From an uncultured Pelagibacteraceae bacterium (GTDB lineage: Bacteria > Pseudomonadota > Alphaproteobacteria > Pelagibacterales > AG-422-B15), in NCBI GenBank assembly GCA_902624455.1, contig CACNXQ010000006.1, positions 1-64,000 of the forward strand: a stretch of DNA of 64,000 nt. The letters are read 5' to 3'. Made by a program: the position numbers and the translations under genes. This document shows, piece after piece, positions 29,665-40,264 of this stretch. The notes beneath the pieces were generated by a model. That model ran no database searches. It saw nothing but the letters and a program-made list of their open reading frames with translations, and was not told where the DNA came from. Within the stretch, counting starts at the first letter, position 1. The number at the start of each line of letters is the position of its first letter.

Positions 29665-32376
29665 TCAATTATCTAATTCAACTCTTGAAGCTGAAACAAC
29701 TAGCTCATTTTCTGATGTCTTGAAGATGCTTACTCCTTGAGTATTTCTACCAGCTATTCTTACATCTTTAACTGGACAACGAATTAATTGACCTGATTTT
29801 GTAATTAACATTATGTCATCATCATTATCTACTGGAAAAGATGCTAATACTTTTCCGTTTCTTTTTGATGCATTGATACACATTATTCCAGAACCACCTC
29901 TGTTGGAAATTCTAAATTGATAAGAAGACGTTCGTTTTCCATATCCATTTTCAGTAACAGTAAGGATAAATTGTTCTCTGGCTTTCATTTCATCAAATCT
30001 GTCAGAATTTAATTCTAAATTTTTAGAAACTTCATCTTCATCATCAACAGCGTCATCATGTCCGTTAGATTCCATTTCACTTTTTCTGCTCTCAGAAATT
30101 TGTTTTAAATAAGCTTTGGCCTCGTCAGATGTAACATCCATATGAGATATAACAGACAGGGATATAATTTTATCATCACTTCCAAGTTTAATTCCTCTTA
30201 CACCAACTGAAGATCTACTTTTTGTAGTCCTAAGTTTACTTACAGGTGTTCTTATGCATTTACCATTTTTTGTTGATAGAAGTATATCGTCTTCATCCGT
30301 GCAAAGTTTAACTCCTATAATATAATTTTTGGCATTCAACTTCATTGCTATTTTTCCGTTTGCTTGGATTTTTTTAAAGTCCTCAAGATTGTTTTTTCTT
30401 ATACTTCCATCAGCTGTTGCGAATACTAAATATTTTTCTCCTTCCAAATTATTTTCAGGTAAGACCAATATGCTTGACAATGACTCATCATTTTTCAAAT
30501 TTAAAAGATTAACAATTGCCTTTCCTTTAGCGGTAGGAGAAGACTCTGGAATTTTCCAAGTTTTTAATTTGTATGCTATTCCCCCTGATGAAAAAAATAA
30601 CATATTATCGTGTGTGCTGGCAGTAAAGACCTGCGTTACAAAATCCTCTGCGTTAGTTTTCATTCCAGAACGACCCTTACCTCCCCTTCTTTGAGCACGA
30701 TACATCTCAAGAGGCACTCTTTTTATATAGCCAGAATTTGTAACACTAACGACCATTTCTCCTCGTTGAACAAGATCTTCCATATCTATGTCACTAGTCT
30801 CACCCTCTCTTATTTCGGTTTTTCTGTCAGTGGAAAATTCCTTTCTTACTTCAAGCAATTCTTTTTCAATAATTTTTAACAAGGACTCTCTATTACTTAA
30901 GATTTCTAAGTAATCATTTATTTTTTTTGATAGTTCCTCTAGTTCATCTCTTATCTCATCTTGTCCAAGACCTGTTAATCTTTGCAACCTTAATTCAAGC
31001 ACTGCTTTAGCCTGATCTTCAGTTAAGTAAATTTCTTTATCATTTTTAATTTGACGAGGGTCATCAACTAGCTGAAGTAAGCCTTTTAATTCCTTACTAC
31101 TCCATTTATTTTTTAATAATTCAATTTTAGCAGTATTTGGGTCTTTAGATTTTTTGATTATTTCAATGATCTTATCAACATTAGAAACAGCAATTGCTAA
31201 ACCGATCAATACATGCGCTCTGTCTCTTGCTTTATCCAGATCAAACCTTGTTCGTCCAGTAATTACTTCTTCTCTAAACTCAACAAAAGAAGAAATGAAT
31301 TCTTTAATATTCATTAATTTTGGTTTACCTCTTGTTAAAGCAAGAGAGTTAACTCCATATGAGCTTTGTAAAGACGTAAATTTATATAACTTGTTTAGCA
31401 CTACCTGCGAAATCACACCTTTTTTTAATTCAACTACAACTCTTACACCTTGTCTGTCTGACTCATCTCTTAAGTCGCTTATGCCTTCAATTTTTTTATC
31501 CCTAACTAATTCAGCTATTTTCTCAAGCAACAATGACTTGTTTACTTGGTATGGTATTTCAGAAAAAACTATAGACTCACGATCGTTCTTAAATTCCTCA
31601 ATTTTGTATTTTGCTTGTACAACAATTGAACCTCGTCCAGATTTTTGTGATTCGCTTATCCCTTTTGTTCCTAAAATAATTCCACCCGTAGGAAAATCGG
31701 GTCCCTTAATGAAGGAATTAATTTCTTCAAAACTAATATCTGGATTTTTTATGAATGCTACACAAGCATCTATAACTTCACCCAAATTATGAGGTAGAAT
31801 ATTTGTAGCCATTCCAACAGCTATACCACCTGCTCCATTGACCAATAAGTTTGGGTATTTCGCAGGCAAAACAGTAGGTTCGTGCTCTGTTTCATCATAG
31901 TTGGGTCTGAAATCTACGGTATTTTTTTCAATGTCCTCAGTTAGAAAATTCGCAATTTTTGCCATTCTTACTTCTGTATATCTCATGGCAGCAGCCCTAT
32001 CGCCATCCATTGATCCAAAGTTACCCTGTCCGTCTAAAAGTGGTAATCTCATTGAAAAGTCTTGAGCTAGTCTTACAAGCGCATCATATACAGCCTGATC
32101 TCCATGCGGGTGATATTTACCTATTACATCACCAACAACTCTTGCACTTTTGCGATGTTGCTTATTCCATTCATAGCCTGACTCATACATTGCATACAAA
32201 ATTCTTCTATGAACAGGTTTCAATCCATCTCTTACGTCAGGCAAGGCTCGGCTGACAATCACGCTCATTGCGTAATCCAGATATGAATTCTGCATTTCTG
32301 TATCAATTAAAATAGGAATAATTGGTCGTTTCGTTCCTGTATTTTCGATATCTTTTTTATCCTTGGAATCAGTCAA
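29665..32376 (-). CDS. gyrA: DNA gyrase subunit A
   Basis: 903-aa gyrase breakage-reunion subunit. The N-terminal QRDR reads YHPHGDQAVYD, with Gln94 where E. coli has Ser83 and Asp98 kept at the Asp87 position; the catalytic Tyr is in AAMRYTEVRM. The C-terminal beta-pinwheel contains the GyrA box QRRGGKG, which separates it from ParC. An acidic insert (SNGHDDAVDDEDEVSKN region) splits the C-terminal blades. The start codon is TTG with AGG 8 nt upstream; no ATG lies early enough to keep the conserved N-terminus. Confidence 0.97.
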   Translation of the reverse strand: MTDSKDKKDIENTGTKRPIIPILIDTEMQNSYLDYAMSVIVSRALPDVRDGLKPVHRRILYAMYESGYEWNKQHRKSARVVGDVIGKYHPHGDQAVYDALVRLAQDFSMRLPLLDGQGNFGSMDGDRAAAMRYTEVRMAKIANFLTEDIEKNTVDFRPNYDETEHEPTVLPAKYPNLLVNGAGGIAVGMATNILPHNLGEVIDACVAFIKNPDISFEEINSFIKGPDFPTGGIILGTKGISESQKSGRGSIVVQAKYKIEEFKNDRESIVFSEIPYQVNKSLLLEKIAELVRDKKIEGISDLRDESDRQGVRVVVELKKGVISQVVLNKLYKFTSLQSSYGVNSLALTRGKPKLMNIKEFISSFVEFREEVITGRTRFDLDKARDRAHVLIGLAIAVSNVDKIIEIIKKSKDPNTAKIELLKNKWSSKELKGLLQLVDDPRQIKNDKEIYLTEDQAKAVLELRLQRLTGLGQDEIRDELEELSKKINDYLEILSNRESLLKIIEKELLEVRKEFSTDRKTEIREGETSDIDMEDLVQRGEMVVSVTNSGYIKRVPLEMYRAQRRGGKGRSGMKTNAEDFVTQVFTASTHDNMLFFSSGGIAYKLKTWKIPESSPTAKGKAIVNLLNLKNDESLSSILVLPENNLEGEKYLVFATADGSIRKNNLEDFKKIQANGKIAMKLNAKNYIIGVKLCTDEDDILLSTKNGKCIRTPVSKLRTTKSRSSVGVRGIKLGSDDKIISLSVISHMDVTSDEAKAYLKQISESRKSEMESNGHDDAVDDEDEVSKNLELNSDRFDEMKAREQFILTVTENGYGKRTSSYQFRISNRGGSGIMCINASKRNGKVLASFPVDNDDDIMLITKSGQLIRCPVKDVRIAGRNTQGVSIFKTSENELVVSASRVELDN

Positions 32377-32397
32377 AAGTATTACCTAAAAGGGTTT

Positions 32398-32481
32398 AAT
32401 TTTTCCCAGAAAATTGGGAAAAATTTGATTTAATTTAAGTTTAAAATATAACTAAATATACCAGAAAAATGAGGATTTTTC
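32398..32481 (-). terminator. Two stem-loops in the ssb-gyrA gap
   Basis: A perfect 11-bp inverted repeat, AATTTTTCCCA (32398-32408) with TGGGAAAAATT (32415-32425), has a 6-nt loop and stands 21 bp before the gyrA start. A weaker one, GAAAAAT (32464-32470) with ATTTTTC (32475-32481), lies just after ssb. The weaker one may terminate ssb. The stronger one sits in the gyrA leader and could be a terminator without a clean U-tract, or a regulatory leader element. Confidence 0.5.
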
Positions 32482-32498
32482 GATGCAAAAATGACTAT

Positions 32499-32957
32499 TT
32501 AGAAAGGAATTTCGTCGTCTATATCAAGATCAGCAGGGGGTTGCGAACTGGCCATATCTTGATTTACGTCACTATCAATCGCACCCATACTTTCGGTATT
32601 TCCACCACGGCTGTCGAGCATTGTGAGAGTGCCATTGTAATTACCTAATACAACTTCCGTGGTATATTTCTCATTCCCATCTTGATCTGTAAATTTTCTA
32701 GTTTGAAGTTGACCCTCAACAAATATCTTTGAGCCTTTTTTAACGTAATTCTCAACAACGCCCGCTAAACCATCGTTAAATATAACTATTCTGTGCCAGC
32801 TAGTTTTCTCTTTTTTTTCTCCCGTTGCCTTGTCTTTCCAGCTTTCTGAAGTGGCTAGACTTAGTTGAGCTAACCTTTTGCCGTCTTGTGTTTGACGAAT
32901 TACTGGGTCAGCTCCAAGATTTCCAATAAGCATTACTTTATTTAAACTACCAGCCAT
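32499..32957 (-). CDS. ssb: Single-stranded DNA-binding protein
   Basis: 152-aa SSB with an N-terminal OB fold (MAGSLNKVMLIGNLGADP, WHRIVIFN, KGSKIFVEGQLQTRKFTD). A short disordered linker leads to the DDEIPF tip that recruits repair and replication partners. Divergent from uvrA, a common pairing; I found no alphaproteobacterial SOS box (GTTC-N7-GTTC) in the 108-bp spacer. Confidence 0.97.
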   Translation of the reverse strand: MAGSLNKVMLIGNLGADPVIRQTQDGKRLAQLSLATSESWKDKATGEKKEKTSWHRIVIFNDGLAGVVENYVKKGSKIFVEGQLQTRKFTDQDGNEKYTTEVVLGNYNGTLTMLDSRGGNTESMGAIDSDVNQDMASSQPPADLDIDDEIPF

Positions 32958-33065
32958 ACGTTTAACTTAACTACATAATAGTTTGGTGTATATAAAAAAA
33001 GCAAGTATTTACTTTATTCACAAGTTATCTTTACCATCTTAATTACAAGATTATGTTATATCTCT

Positions 33066-35897
33066 ATGAGTAAGACTATTTCTGTTCAAGGTGCAAGGGA
33101 ACACAATTTACAAAATATCAATGTAAAAATCCCAAGAGAAAAACTGACTATAATAACCGGGTTATCGGGTTCTGGAAAATCATCATTAGCATTTGATACA
33201 ATCTATGCTGAAGGACAGAGACGATATGTTGAGAGTCTGTCGGCATATGCTAGGCAATTTTTACAAATGATGCAGAAGCCTGATGTTGATTTAATCGAGG
33301 GACTCAGTCCTGCAATATCAATCGAGCAGAAAACTACTTCTAAAAATCCTAGATCAACTGTTGGAACAGTTACCGAAGTCTATGATTACTTAAGACTTCT
33401 CTTTGCGCGTATAGGCATACCTTATTCTCCAGCTACAGGGTTACCAATTAAAAGTCAAACAATCAGTCAAATTGTTGACCGCATCAATGAGAGAAAACAT
33501 GGATCTAAATTTTTGATTTTAGCTCCAATAATACGAGGTCGAAAGGGTGAATATAAAAAAGAACTTTTAGAATTACAAAAAAAAGGGTTTCAAAGAGTAA
33601 AAATAGATGGTGTGCAATATGAATTTGATGATTTACCATCAATAGATAAAAAGAAAAAGCATGATATTGAGGTTGTTGTTGATAGAATTTCTCTTGATGA
33701 AAGTATTGGCAATAGATTAGCTGATAGTGTTGAAACTGCTTTAAACTTGGCAGACGGTCTGGTTATAGTTGAAGATCATCAGCAAAATGGATCTAAACCT
33801 AAGCAAGAACTTTTCTCCTCAAAGTTTGCGTGTCCTGTATCTGGCTTTACAATTGAAGAAATAGAACCAAGATTATTTTCATTCAATAACCCTTACGGTG
33901 CGTGTCCTGAATGTGATGGTATTGGTACTGATTTATCTATTGATCCAGATCTAGTCGTTCCAAATAAAAAGTTAAGTATTAATGAAGATGCTCTCGCACC
34001 ATGGCCAGTTTCACGTTATGGATATTTTAAAAATATTTTAACTACTGTAGCTAAAAAATATCGTTTTTCTCTCGACAAACCATGGAACACACTAAGTAAA
34101 AAAATACAAGATATTGTTTTATATGGTACAGGTGATGAAGAACTTACATTTGAATATGACGATGGTTACGAATATGAAAGACCCTTTGAAGGTGTCATCA
34201 ATAATTTAGAAAGACGTTATCTTGAGACTGACAGTGACTGGATGAGAGGACGTATTGAGCGTTATCAGCGTGAAATCAATTGCTCAAAATGTTCAGGTTT
34301 TAGATTAAAAGAAGAGGCAATGGCTGTAAAAATAGATGGACTTCATATCGGGGAAGTATGTGACAAATCTATTAAAGTTTTAGTTAAATGGTTTAATAAT
34401 CTTGAAAAGAAATTAACAAAAAAAGAAAAGGAAATTGCCTATAGAATTCTGAAAGAGTTAAATGAGCGAATTCTCTTTCTTAATAATGTAGGTCTTGAGT
34501 ATTTAACTTTGTCTAGATCCTCAGGTAGTCTGTCAGGAGGAGAATCTCAAAGAATCAGGCTGGCATCTCAAATTGGCTCTGGATTGACTGGAGTATTGTA
34601 CGTATTAGATGAGCCGTCCATTGGACTACACCAAAGAGATAATGAAAGACTTCTATCAACTCTAAAAAGACTCAGAGATCTTGGTAATACTGTAATTGTA
34701 GTTGAGCATGACGAAGAAGCAATTATCGCCTCAGATCATGTTATTGATCTTGGTCCTGCTGCAGGTGTGAATGGTGGAAAGGTAATTTCTGAAGGTGATG
34801 TGAAAAAAATCATGAAAGATAAAAAAAGCATTACCGGCAATTATCTCTCTGGAAGAATGAAAATTGAAGTGCCTGAATTAAGAAGGAAAGCTTTGAATGG
34901 CAAGTTCATAAAAATTGTAGGTGCAACAGGCAATAATTTAAAGAATGTAAGCTGTGATATTCCTATTGGAACATTAACTTGCATCACAGGTGTATCTGGA
35001 AGTGGAAAATCAACTTTAACTATAAACACTCTGTATAAAGCAGTTGCAAACACACTTAATGGATCTCGAAATAATCCCTCAAAGCATAAAGAAATAAAAG
35101 GCTTGGAAGAGTTAGACAAAGTAATAGATATTGATCAATCACCAATTGGAAGAACGCCCAGGTCTAATCCAGCAACTTATACAGGTGCATTCACATTCAT
35201 ACGTGACTGGTTCACAGGACTACCAGAGTCAAAGGCTAGAGGGTATAAGCCAGGCAGGTTTTCATTCAATGTTAAGGGTGGAAGATGTGAAGCTTGTGAA
35301 GGTGATGGCGTGATAAAAATTGAGATGCATTTTTTGCCTGACGTTTATGTAACGTGTGATGAGTGTTCTGGCAAAAGGTACAATAGAGAAACTATGGAAA
35401 TAAAATATAAAGATAAAAGTATAGCGGATGTTCTTGAGATGACTGTAGATGAAGGCTGTCTTTTTTTTGATGCTATACCAATGATTAAAAATAAATTAAA
35501 AACTCTTCAAAGTGTTGGACTTGGCTATATCAAAATTGGACAACAAGCTACCACTCTCTCAGGTGGCGAGGCGCAGAGAATAAAATTATCAAAAGAACTC
35601 TCAAAACGAGCGACTGGTAAAACATTATACATTTTGGATGAACCAACGACTGGTCTTCATGTGCACGATATTAAAAAACTTTTAGAAGTCTTACAAATTC
35701 TTGTTTCTCAAGGAAATACTGTTGTAGTTATAGAACATAATTTGGATGTTATCAAAACTGCAGATTGGTTAGTTGATCTAGGACCGGAAGGTGGAGATGG
35801 GGGTGGTGAAATTATTGGTTGTGGCTCACCAGAAGATATTTCTAAAATAAAAACAAGCTATACTGGAAAATATCTAAAAAAAATCTTAAAAAATTGA
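33066..35897 (+). CDS. uvrA: UvrABC excision repair protein, ATPase subunit A
   Basis: 943-aa damage-recognition ATPase of nucleotide excision repair. Two ABC cassettes are visible: Walker [10 protein letters not shown] (about 34-42) and GVSGSGKST (about 642-650), each with an LSGGE signature ([26 protein letters not shown]). A second zinc module CEACEGDG ... [10 protein letters not shown] is intact. The first reads ACPVSG, a Ser replacing one Cys, as I recall for other alphaproteobacteria. A TTATAT box ends 4 nt before the ATG, suggesting a near-leaderless mRNA. Confidence 0.97.
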   Translation: MSKTISVQGAREHNLQNINVKIPREKLTIITGLSGSGKSSLAFDTIYAEGQRRYVESLSAYARQFLQMMQKPDVDLIEGLSPAISIEQKTTSKNPRSTVGTVTEVYDYLRLLFARIGIPYSPATGLPIKSQTISQIVDRINERKHGSKFLILAPIIRGRKGEYKKELLELQKKGFQRVKIDGVQYEFDDLPSIDKKKKHDIEVVVDRISLDESIGNRLADSVETALNLADGLVIVEDHQQNGSKPKQELFSSKFACPVSGFTIEEIEPRLFSFNNPYGACPECDGIGTDLSIDPDLVVPNKKLSINEDALAPWPVSRYGYFKNILTTVAKKYRFSLDKPWNTLSKKIQDIVLYGTGDEELTFEYDDGYEYERPFEGVINNLERRYLETDSDWMRGRIERYQREINCSKCSGFRLKEEAMAVKIDGLHIGEVCDKSIKVLVKWFNNLEKKLTKKEKEIAYRILKELNERILFLNNVGLEYLTLSRSSGSLSGGESQRIRLASQIGSGLTGVLYVLDEPSIGLHQRDNERLLSTLKRLRDLGNTVIVVEHDEEAIIASDHVIDLGPAAGVNGGKVISEGDVKKIMKDKKSITGNYLSGRMKIEVPELRRKALNGKFIKIVGATGNNLKNVSCDIPIGTLTCITGVSGSGKSTLTINTLYKAVANTLNGSRNNPSKHKEIKGLEELDKVIDIDQSPIGRTPRSNPATYTGAFTFIRDWFTGLPESKARGYKPGRFSFNVKGGRCEACEGDGVIKIEMHFLPDVYVTCDECSGKRYNRETMEIKYKDKSIADVLEMTVDEGCLFFDAIPMIKNKLKTLQSVGLGYIKIGQQATTLSGGEAQRIKLSKELSKRATGKTLYILDEPTTGLHVHDIKKLLEVLQILVSQGNTVVVIEHNLDVIKTADWLVDLGPEGGDGGGEIIGCGSPEDISKIKTSYTGKYLKKILKN

Positions 35898-35944
35898 ACA
35901 TCAGCATATAGTATTAATAAAATATAATATAAAAAGGAAAAAAT

Positions 35945-36541
35945 ATGACTTTAGAACTACCTGATCTACCCTACTCACATGATGCTCTAGAAAGCAATGG
36001 AATGTGTAAAGAGACAATGGAATTTCATCATGATCTTCATCACAAAGCATATGTTGATAACGGCAATAAGCTTTTGGCAGGATCGGAGTTTGAAGGAAAA
36101 GAAATTGAGGCAATTATAACTGGGTCTTTTAACAAAGAAAGTAAGGCTCAAAACGGAATTTTTAATAACGTTGCTCAACATTGGAATCATTGTGAATTCT
36201 GGAAAATGATGTCCCCAGGTGGTAGCAAAATACCAAGTGAACTAGAAAGTAAAATTAACGATAGTTTTGACTCATATGAAAAATTTAAAGAAGAATTTGT
36301 GGCAGCTGGAGTATCACAATTTGGGTCTGGTTGGTGTTGGTTGGTAATGGACAATGATAAACTTATGGTCACCAAAACAGAAAATGGAGTCAACCCGTTG
36401 TGTTTTTCTCAGAAAGCGCTTCTAGGATGTGACGTGTGGGAACATTCTTATTATTTAGATTATAGGAATAAACGACCTGCCTACATAGAAAATTTCCTCG
36501 ATAATTTAGTTAATTGGGAATACGTAGCTTCTAAGCTTTAG
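35945..36541 (+). CDS. sodB: Iron superoxide dismutase
   Basis: 198-aa Fe/Mn-SOD converting superoxide to peroxide and oxygen in the cytoplasm. Metal ligands are His28 (EFHHDLHH), His82 (QHWNH), Asp163 and His167 (DVWEHSYY). The FNNVAQHWNHCEFW and GSGW segments fit the iron form, though metal choice is not certain. Ribosome site AAAAGG is 8 nt upstream. Convergent with secF, 5 bp apart. No Fur or Irr box is apparent in its short upstream region. Confidence 0.95.
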   Translation: MTLELPDLPYSHDALESNGMCKETMEFHHDLHHKAYVDNGNKLLAGSEFEGKEIEAIITGSFNKESKAQNGIFNNVAQHWNHCEFWKMMSPGGSKIPSELESKINDSFDSYEKFKEEFVAAGVSQFGSGWCWLVMDNDKLMVTKTENGVNPLCFSQKALLGCDVWEHSYYLDYRNKRPAYIENFLDNLVNWEYVASKL

Positions 36542-36546
36542 TATTC

Positions 36547-37473
36547 TTATTTAGTGGAGTCTACTGCAGTAGTTGTGTTCCATTCTCTCTTCACATCTAA
36601 ATATGTCAGTAATGGAGCTGCAACAAAAATAGATGAGTAAGTTCCTACCAGCACTCCCCATATCATGGCAAAAGTGAAACCCTTTATTACTTCCCCACCA
36701 AATATATACAATGAAACAAGAGCTAGTAATGTTGTTACGGAAGTTACAATTGTGCGGGATAGGGTTTCATTGATTGAGAGATTTAAAAGACTAGTAATCT
36801 CTTTTGATCTAAATTTTCTTAAATTTTCCCTGACTCTATCATAAACTACAACGGTATCATTCATTGAGTATCCAACAATCGTAAGTATTGCAGCTATTAT
36901 AGGTAAGTTAAATTCTAATTGAGTAAGGCAAAAAACACCAATTGTTAAAATGACGTCGTGAAGTAATGCGATGACAGCGCCTAAAGAGAATTGCCATTCA
37001 AATCTTAACCAAATATAAATTAACATTGCAAAAACAGCTACGAGAATTGCTATAGTTCCTGATTGAATCAGTTCGCCACTTACTTTAGGACCAACTACCT
37101 CAGTTCTTCTAAAATTAATTGTCTCACTAATATCATTCATTAATTGTTGTTTTACAATCTCAAGTACGTTTTGCTGAATCTGATCGCCACCTTGCTGCTG
37201 TTCTATTCTTATTAAGAGATTTTTGTCAGAGCCAAATTCCTGAACTTGTATATCTCCAAGTGAAAGTGAATTTAAGCTTGATCGAACTTCAGAAATCTCA
37301 ATTTTGTTCTGTGTTTCAATTTCTATTAATGTTCCGCCTTTAAAATCAATTCCAAAATTAAGACCATTCAAAAAAAATAATCCAATAGATAATAAGATAA
37401 GTATAATTGATGCAATAAATGCAACATATTTACCCTTGAGGAAGTCTATTGAACTTTTAGATAAATCAATCAT
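36547..37473 (-). CDS. secF: Protein translocase subunit SecF
   Basis: About 308-aa inner-membrane protein with six TM segments. Motifs are GLNFGIDFKGGTLIEI in the first loop, VVGPKVSGEL, the GYSMNDTVVVYDRVREN segment of TM4-5 and SRTIVTSVTTLLAL. With SecD it uses the proton gradient to pull secreted proteins through SecYEG. I take the ATG at 37473, which overlaps the secD end, rather than the TTG one codon upstream. Confidence 0.96.
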   Translation of the reverse strand: MIDLSKSSIDFLKGKYVAFIASIILILLSIGLFFLNGLNFGIDFKGGTLIEIETQNKIEISEVRSSLNSLSLGDIQVQEFGSDKNLLIRIEQQQGGDQIQQNVLEIVKQQLMNDISETINFRRTEVVGPKVSGELIQSGTIAILVAVFAMLIYIWLRFEWQFSLGAVIALLHDVILTIGVFCLTQLEFNLPIIAAILTIVGYSMNDTVVVYDRVRENLRKFRSKEITSLLNLSINETLSRTIVTSVTTLLALVSLYIFGGEVIKGFTFAMIWGVLVGTYSSIFVAAPLLTYLDVKREWNTTTAVDSTK

Positions 37474-39073
37474 CAATTTTTAATCCTACAAAATTTGGTT
37501 TTAGTTTTTTAGCGCTCATAGAGATAAAAAAACGAGTTAATGTGAATGCTGTAAATACAGAGGTGAATATGCCTATCGCTAATGTGATTGAAAACCCTCG
37601 TACAGGCCCAGACGCCATAAAAAATAAAATTAATGCAGCAATCAGAGTAGTAATATTGGCATCAAGGATTGTCGATAAAGCTCTTTTATATCCATTTTGA
37701 ACTGAATTAATCATATTTGATCCATTTCTAATTTCTTCTTTAATCCTCTCAAAAATTAAAACATTTGCATCTACCGCCATCCCTATTGTAAGGATGATGC
37801 CGGCTATTCCCGGTAACGTTAACGTGGCTTGGAATAACGAGAGCACACCTAAAACCAGTATTAAGTTTATAATAAGTGCGATATCAGCCAACAAACCAAA
37901 TCTTCTATAAATAAGGACCATGAAAACAATTACCGCAATGAAACCAATTATAGCTGCATTTTGACCTGCACTAATAGAGTCTGCGCCAAGATCAGGGCCA
38001 ACCGATCTTTCTTCAAGAATGATTAAAGGCGCTGGTAATGCACCGGCCCTTAAAAGAATAGCTAAATCGTTAGCTTCCTCTGATGTGAATCCACCTGAAA
38101 TTTGTCCTGATCCACCTAAAATTGCCTCCCTTATAACTGGTGCACTAACTACTTTACCATCAAGAACGATTGCAAATGGTTTTCCAATATTCGATTGAGT
38201 AGCCCTGCCAAACTTCTTGGCTCCTATTCTATCAAAACGAAAAGAAACAATGGGTTCATTTGTTTGAGGATCAAAACCAGGTTGAGCATCAACTAAATTT
38301 TCACCCCCAACCATAATTCTTTTTTTAATAATATATTTAAATTCTTCATCTAAATCAGATGGCAAAATTTCAGATCCGATAGGTGCCTTGGCATTATTTG
38401 GATCATAACTTACAGACGTATCGACAAGTTGAAATGTTAATTTAGCTGTCTGTCCTAGCAAACTCTTAATTCTATCTGGGCTATCCAATCCTGGTAATTG
38501 GATTATTATTCTTGATTCACCTTGTCTTTGAATAGAAGGTTCTTTTGTTCCAAGTTCATCTATTCTTCTTCTTACAATCTCTAACGATTGAGATACAGCA
38601 TTTATAATTACTTGTTTTTTGAACTTATCACTATAGTAAATTTGAAAGTTGTTATTGTTCTCATCAATTACAATATTTGTTTCATCTCCCATTTGTAACA
38701 AATTCTGAGAATTTGACATAGAAAGCTCAAGTATTTTAGACTCAATCTCTCTCGATATTTCAGATGAAGAAAATCTAAGAGTATCATCAACAATTTTGTA
38801 ATTTATATAATTTATAGAATTAGTTTTAAATAACTTACGAAGATCAGAGTTTAAATTTTCAACCCTTTCAGCAATGATCGCCTCTGTATCAACTTCTAAA
38901 AGTAAATGTGAACCACCTTGCAAATCAAGGCCTAGATTAACTTTTTGTTTAGGTAAAATATTAGGAAAGCTATCAACTTGACTTTGAGAAATAAAATTAG
39001 GAAGAGCAAATAATAAACCAAGCAAAACAGAAAGGACTATTAGAGCAGTTTTAGATCTAGAGAAGTGTAGCAT
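37466..39073 (-). CDS. secD: Protein translocase subunit SecD
   Basis: 535-aa inner-membrane protein: one N-terminal TM, a large periplasmic domain (LGLDLQGGSHLLLEV at about 47-61, then the P1 base and head) and a C-terminal block of five TMs with GMAVDANVLIFERIKEE. Directly follows yajC (3 bp) and overlaps secF by 8 bp, forming the standard yajC-secD-secF operon. Length is within the usual range for alphaproteobacteria. Confidence 0.97.
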   Translation of the reverse strand: MLHFSRSKTALIVLSVLLGLLFALPNFISQSQVDSFPNILPKQKVNLGLDLQGGSHLLLEVDTEAIIAERVENLNSDLRKLFKTNSINYINYKIVDDTLRFSSSEISREIESKILELSMSNSQNLLQMGDETNIVIDENNNNFQIYYSDKFKKQVIINAVSQSLEIVRRRIDELGTKEPSIQRQGESRIIIQLPGLDSPDRIKSLLGQTAKLTFQLVDTSVSYDPNNAKAPIGSEILPSDLDEEFKYIIKKRIMVGGENLVDAQPGFDPQTNEPIVSFRFDRIGAKKFGRATQSNIGKPFAIVLDGKVVSAPVIREAILGGSGQISGGFTSEEANDLAILLRAGALPAPLIILEERSVGPDLGADSISAGQNAAIIGFIAVIVFMVLIYRRFGLLADIALIINLILVLGVLSLFQATLTLPGIAGIILTIGMAVDANVLIFERIKEEIRNGSNMINSVQNGYKRALSTILDANITTLIAALILFFMASGPVRGFSITLAIGIFTSVFTAFTLTRFFISMSAKKLKPNFVGLKIDD

Positions 39074-39076
39074 ATT

Positions 39077-39355
39077 TTATTGAGAAGAATTTGCTTTTTC
39101 CACCTCTGCAAGAGTAGATTTTATTAATGTTACATTAACACCTGGAGAAATTTCCACCTCAACGTCTGTATCATTAACAACTTTAATAACTTTGCCTTTA
39201 ATTCCACCTGATGTAATTATTTTATCACCACGCTGAACGGCAGCAACCATTTCTCTATGCTGTTTAGCTCTCTTCTGTTGTGGTCGAATAAGTAGAAAAT
39301 AAAAAATTGCAAAGATTAAAAATAATGGCAATAACTGAACAAACATTTGCTCCAT
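39077..39355 (-). CDS. yajC: Preprotein translocase auxiliary subunit YajC
   Basis: 92 aa with one N-terminal TM (LLPLFLIFAIFYFLLIRPQQKRAKQ) and a cytoplasmic beta domain with RGDKIITSGGIKGKVIKV. It associates with SecDF. First gene of the yajC-secDF operon; 69 bp separate it from surE. Confidence 0.96.
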   Translation of the reverse strand: MEQMFVQLLPLFLIFAIFYFLLIRPQQKRAKQHREMVAAVQRGDKIITSGGIKGKVIKVVNDTDVEVEISPGVNVTLIKSTLAEVEKANSSQ

Positions 39356-39424
39356 TTTATTAGTACTCCTTATTTAAATTTAATCGCAATATACAGACTT
39401 AGTTTTAATTTTGAACTAAAATAA

Positions 39425-40249
39425 TCACTTAATATCAGTATTTAATGACGTTTTTAGGTAATCTAATGACTGAGAATGTGTGAGATCGATGTGCAAAGGG
39501 GTAATTGAGATATATTGATTTGCAATTGCCTGAACATCAGTCATTGAGCTCGATGATGACGTATTTGAATTATTGCTTAAATTTGAAACATTATCTTCTA
39601 TCCTTCTTTTAAGGCCGAATCTAAATTCATTTTTTTCAACTTCATATAAAACCAGATCATCATTTTCTCTATTCCCCTGTGAAGTAATTTCTAGACCTTT
39701 AACATCTTTACTCAAGCAGTGTGGGAAATTAATGTTCATAAACGTATTATCTGACCAGCCAATGCTTGTTAAATTTGACAGTATTTCTTTTAAAAATTTT
39801 TTTGATGAGTCCCATACAATTTCATTTTTTTTACCACTCTCATAATTCTGACTGACTGCTATTGATGGAATTTTTCTTATGATTCCCTCCATGGCTGCAG
39901 CAATTGTTCCAGAATAAGTAACATCTTCACCTACGTTGCAACCACTATTAATTCCAGAAAAAATTATGTCAGGTGATTTTTCTTTTAATACCTTCTGAAT
40001 TCCTATGACCACACAGTCACTTGGTGTTCCATTTACTGAAAATACTCTTTCATCATGTTTTTTTAAAGTAAGACTATTCTGAAATGAAAGCGCATGAGAG
40101 GCCCCACTCTTCTCAAACTCTGGAGCAACTATCCACACATCATTTGAAAACTCTTCAGAGATCTCTTTTAATAACATAATGCCTGCAGAGTTATATCCGT
40201 CATCATTAGTAATCATTATACGTGCGTTGCTAAGATCTATTTTTGACAT
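39425..40249 (-). CDS. surE: 5'-nucleotidase SurE
   Basis: 274-aa divalent-metal nucleotidase/exopolyphosphatase. The N-terminal ITNDDGYNSAGI (13-24), VAPEFEKSGASHALS and SGINSGCNVGEDVTYSGTIAAAMEG motifs are intact. A serine/asparagine-rich stretch near residues 226-236 (NNSNTSSSSS) is an odd low-complexity insert. Follows serS by 15 bp in the conserved tat-serS-surE run. Confidence 0.95.
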   Translation of the reverse strand: MSKIDLSNARIMITNDDGYNSAGIMLLKEISEEFSNDVWIVAPEFEKSGASHALSFQNSLTLKKHDERVFSVNGTPSDCVVIGIQKVLKEKSPDIIFSGINSGCNVGEDVTYSGTIAAAMEGIIRKIPSIAVSQNYESGKKNEIVWDSSKKFLKEILSNLTSIGWSDNTFMNINFPHCLSKDVKGLEITSQGNRENDDLVLYEVEKNEFRFGLKRRIEDNVSNLSNNSNTSSSSSMTDVQAIANQYISITPLHIDLTHSQSLDYLKTSLNTDIK

Positions 40250-40264
40250 AATATAATATTTAGG

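Noticed and set aside
31154-31792. 212-aa open frame on the plus strand inside gyrA
   Set aside because: Antisense shadow of a strongly conserved gyrA frame; no family motif, no ribosome site. Similar long shadows at 62788-63240, 21705-22016 and 30329-30694 were dropped for the same reason.
32958-33065. SOS (LexA) box between ssb and uvrA
   Set aside because: No GTTC-N7-GTTC or CTG-N10-CAG pattern could be found in the spacer on either strand.
33820-33900. Loss of one Cys in the first zinc module of UvrA (CPVS instead of CPxC)
   Set aside because: As I recall, this substitution is common in alphaproteobacterial UvrA, so it is not notable.
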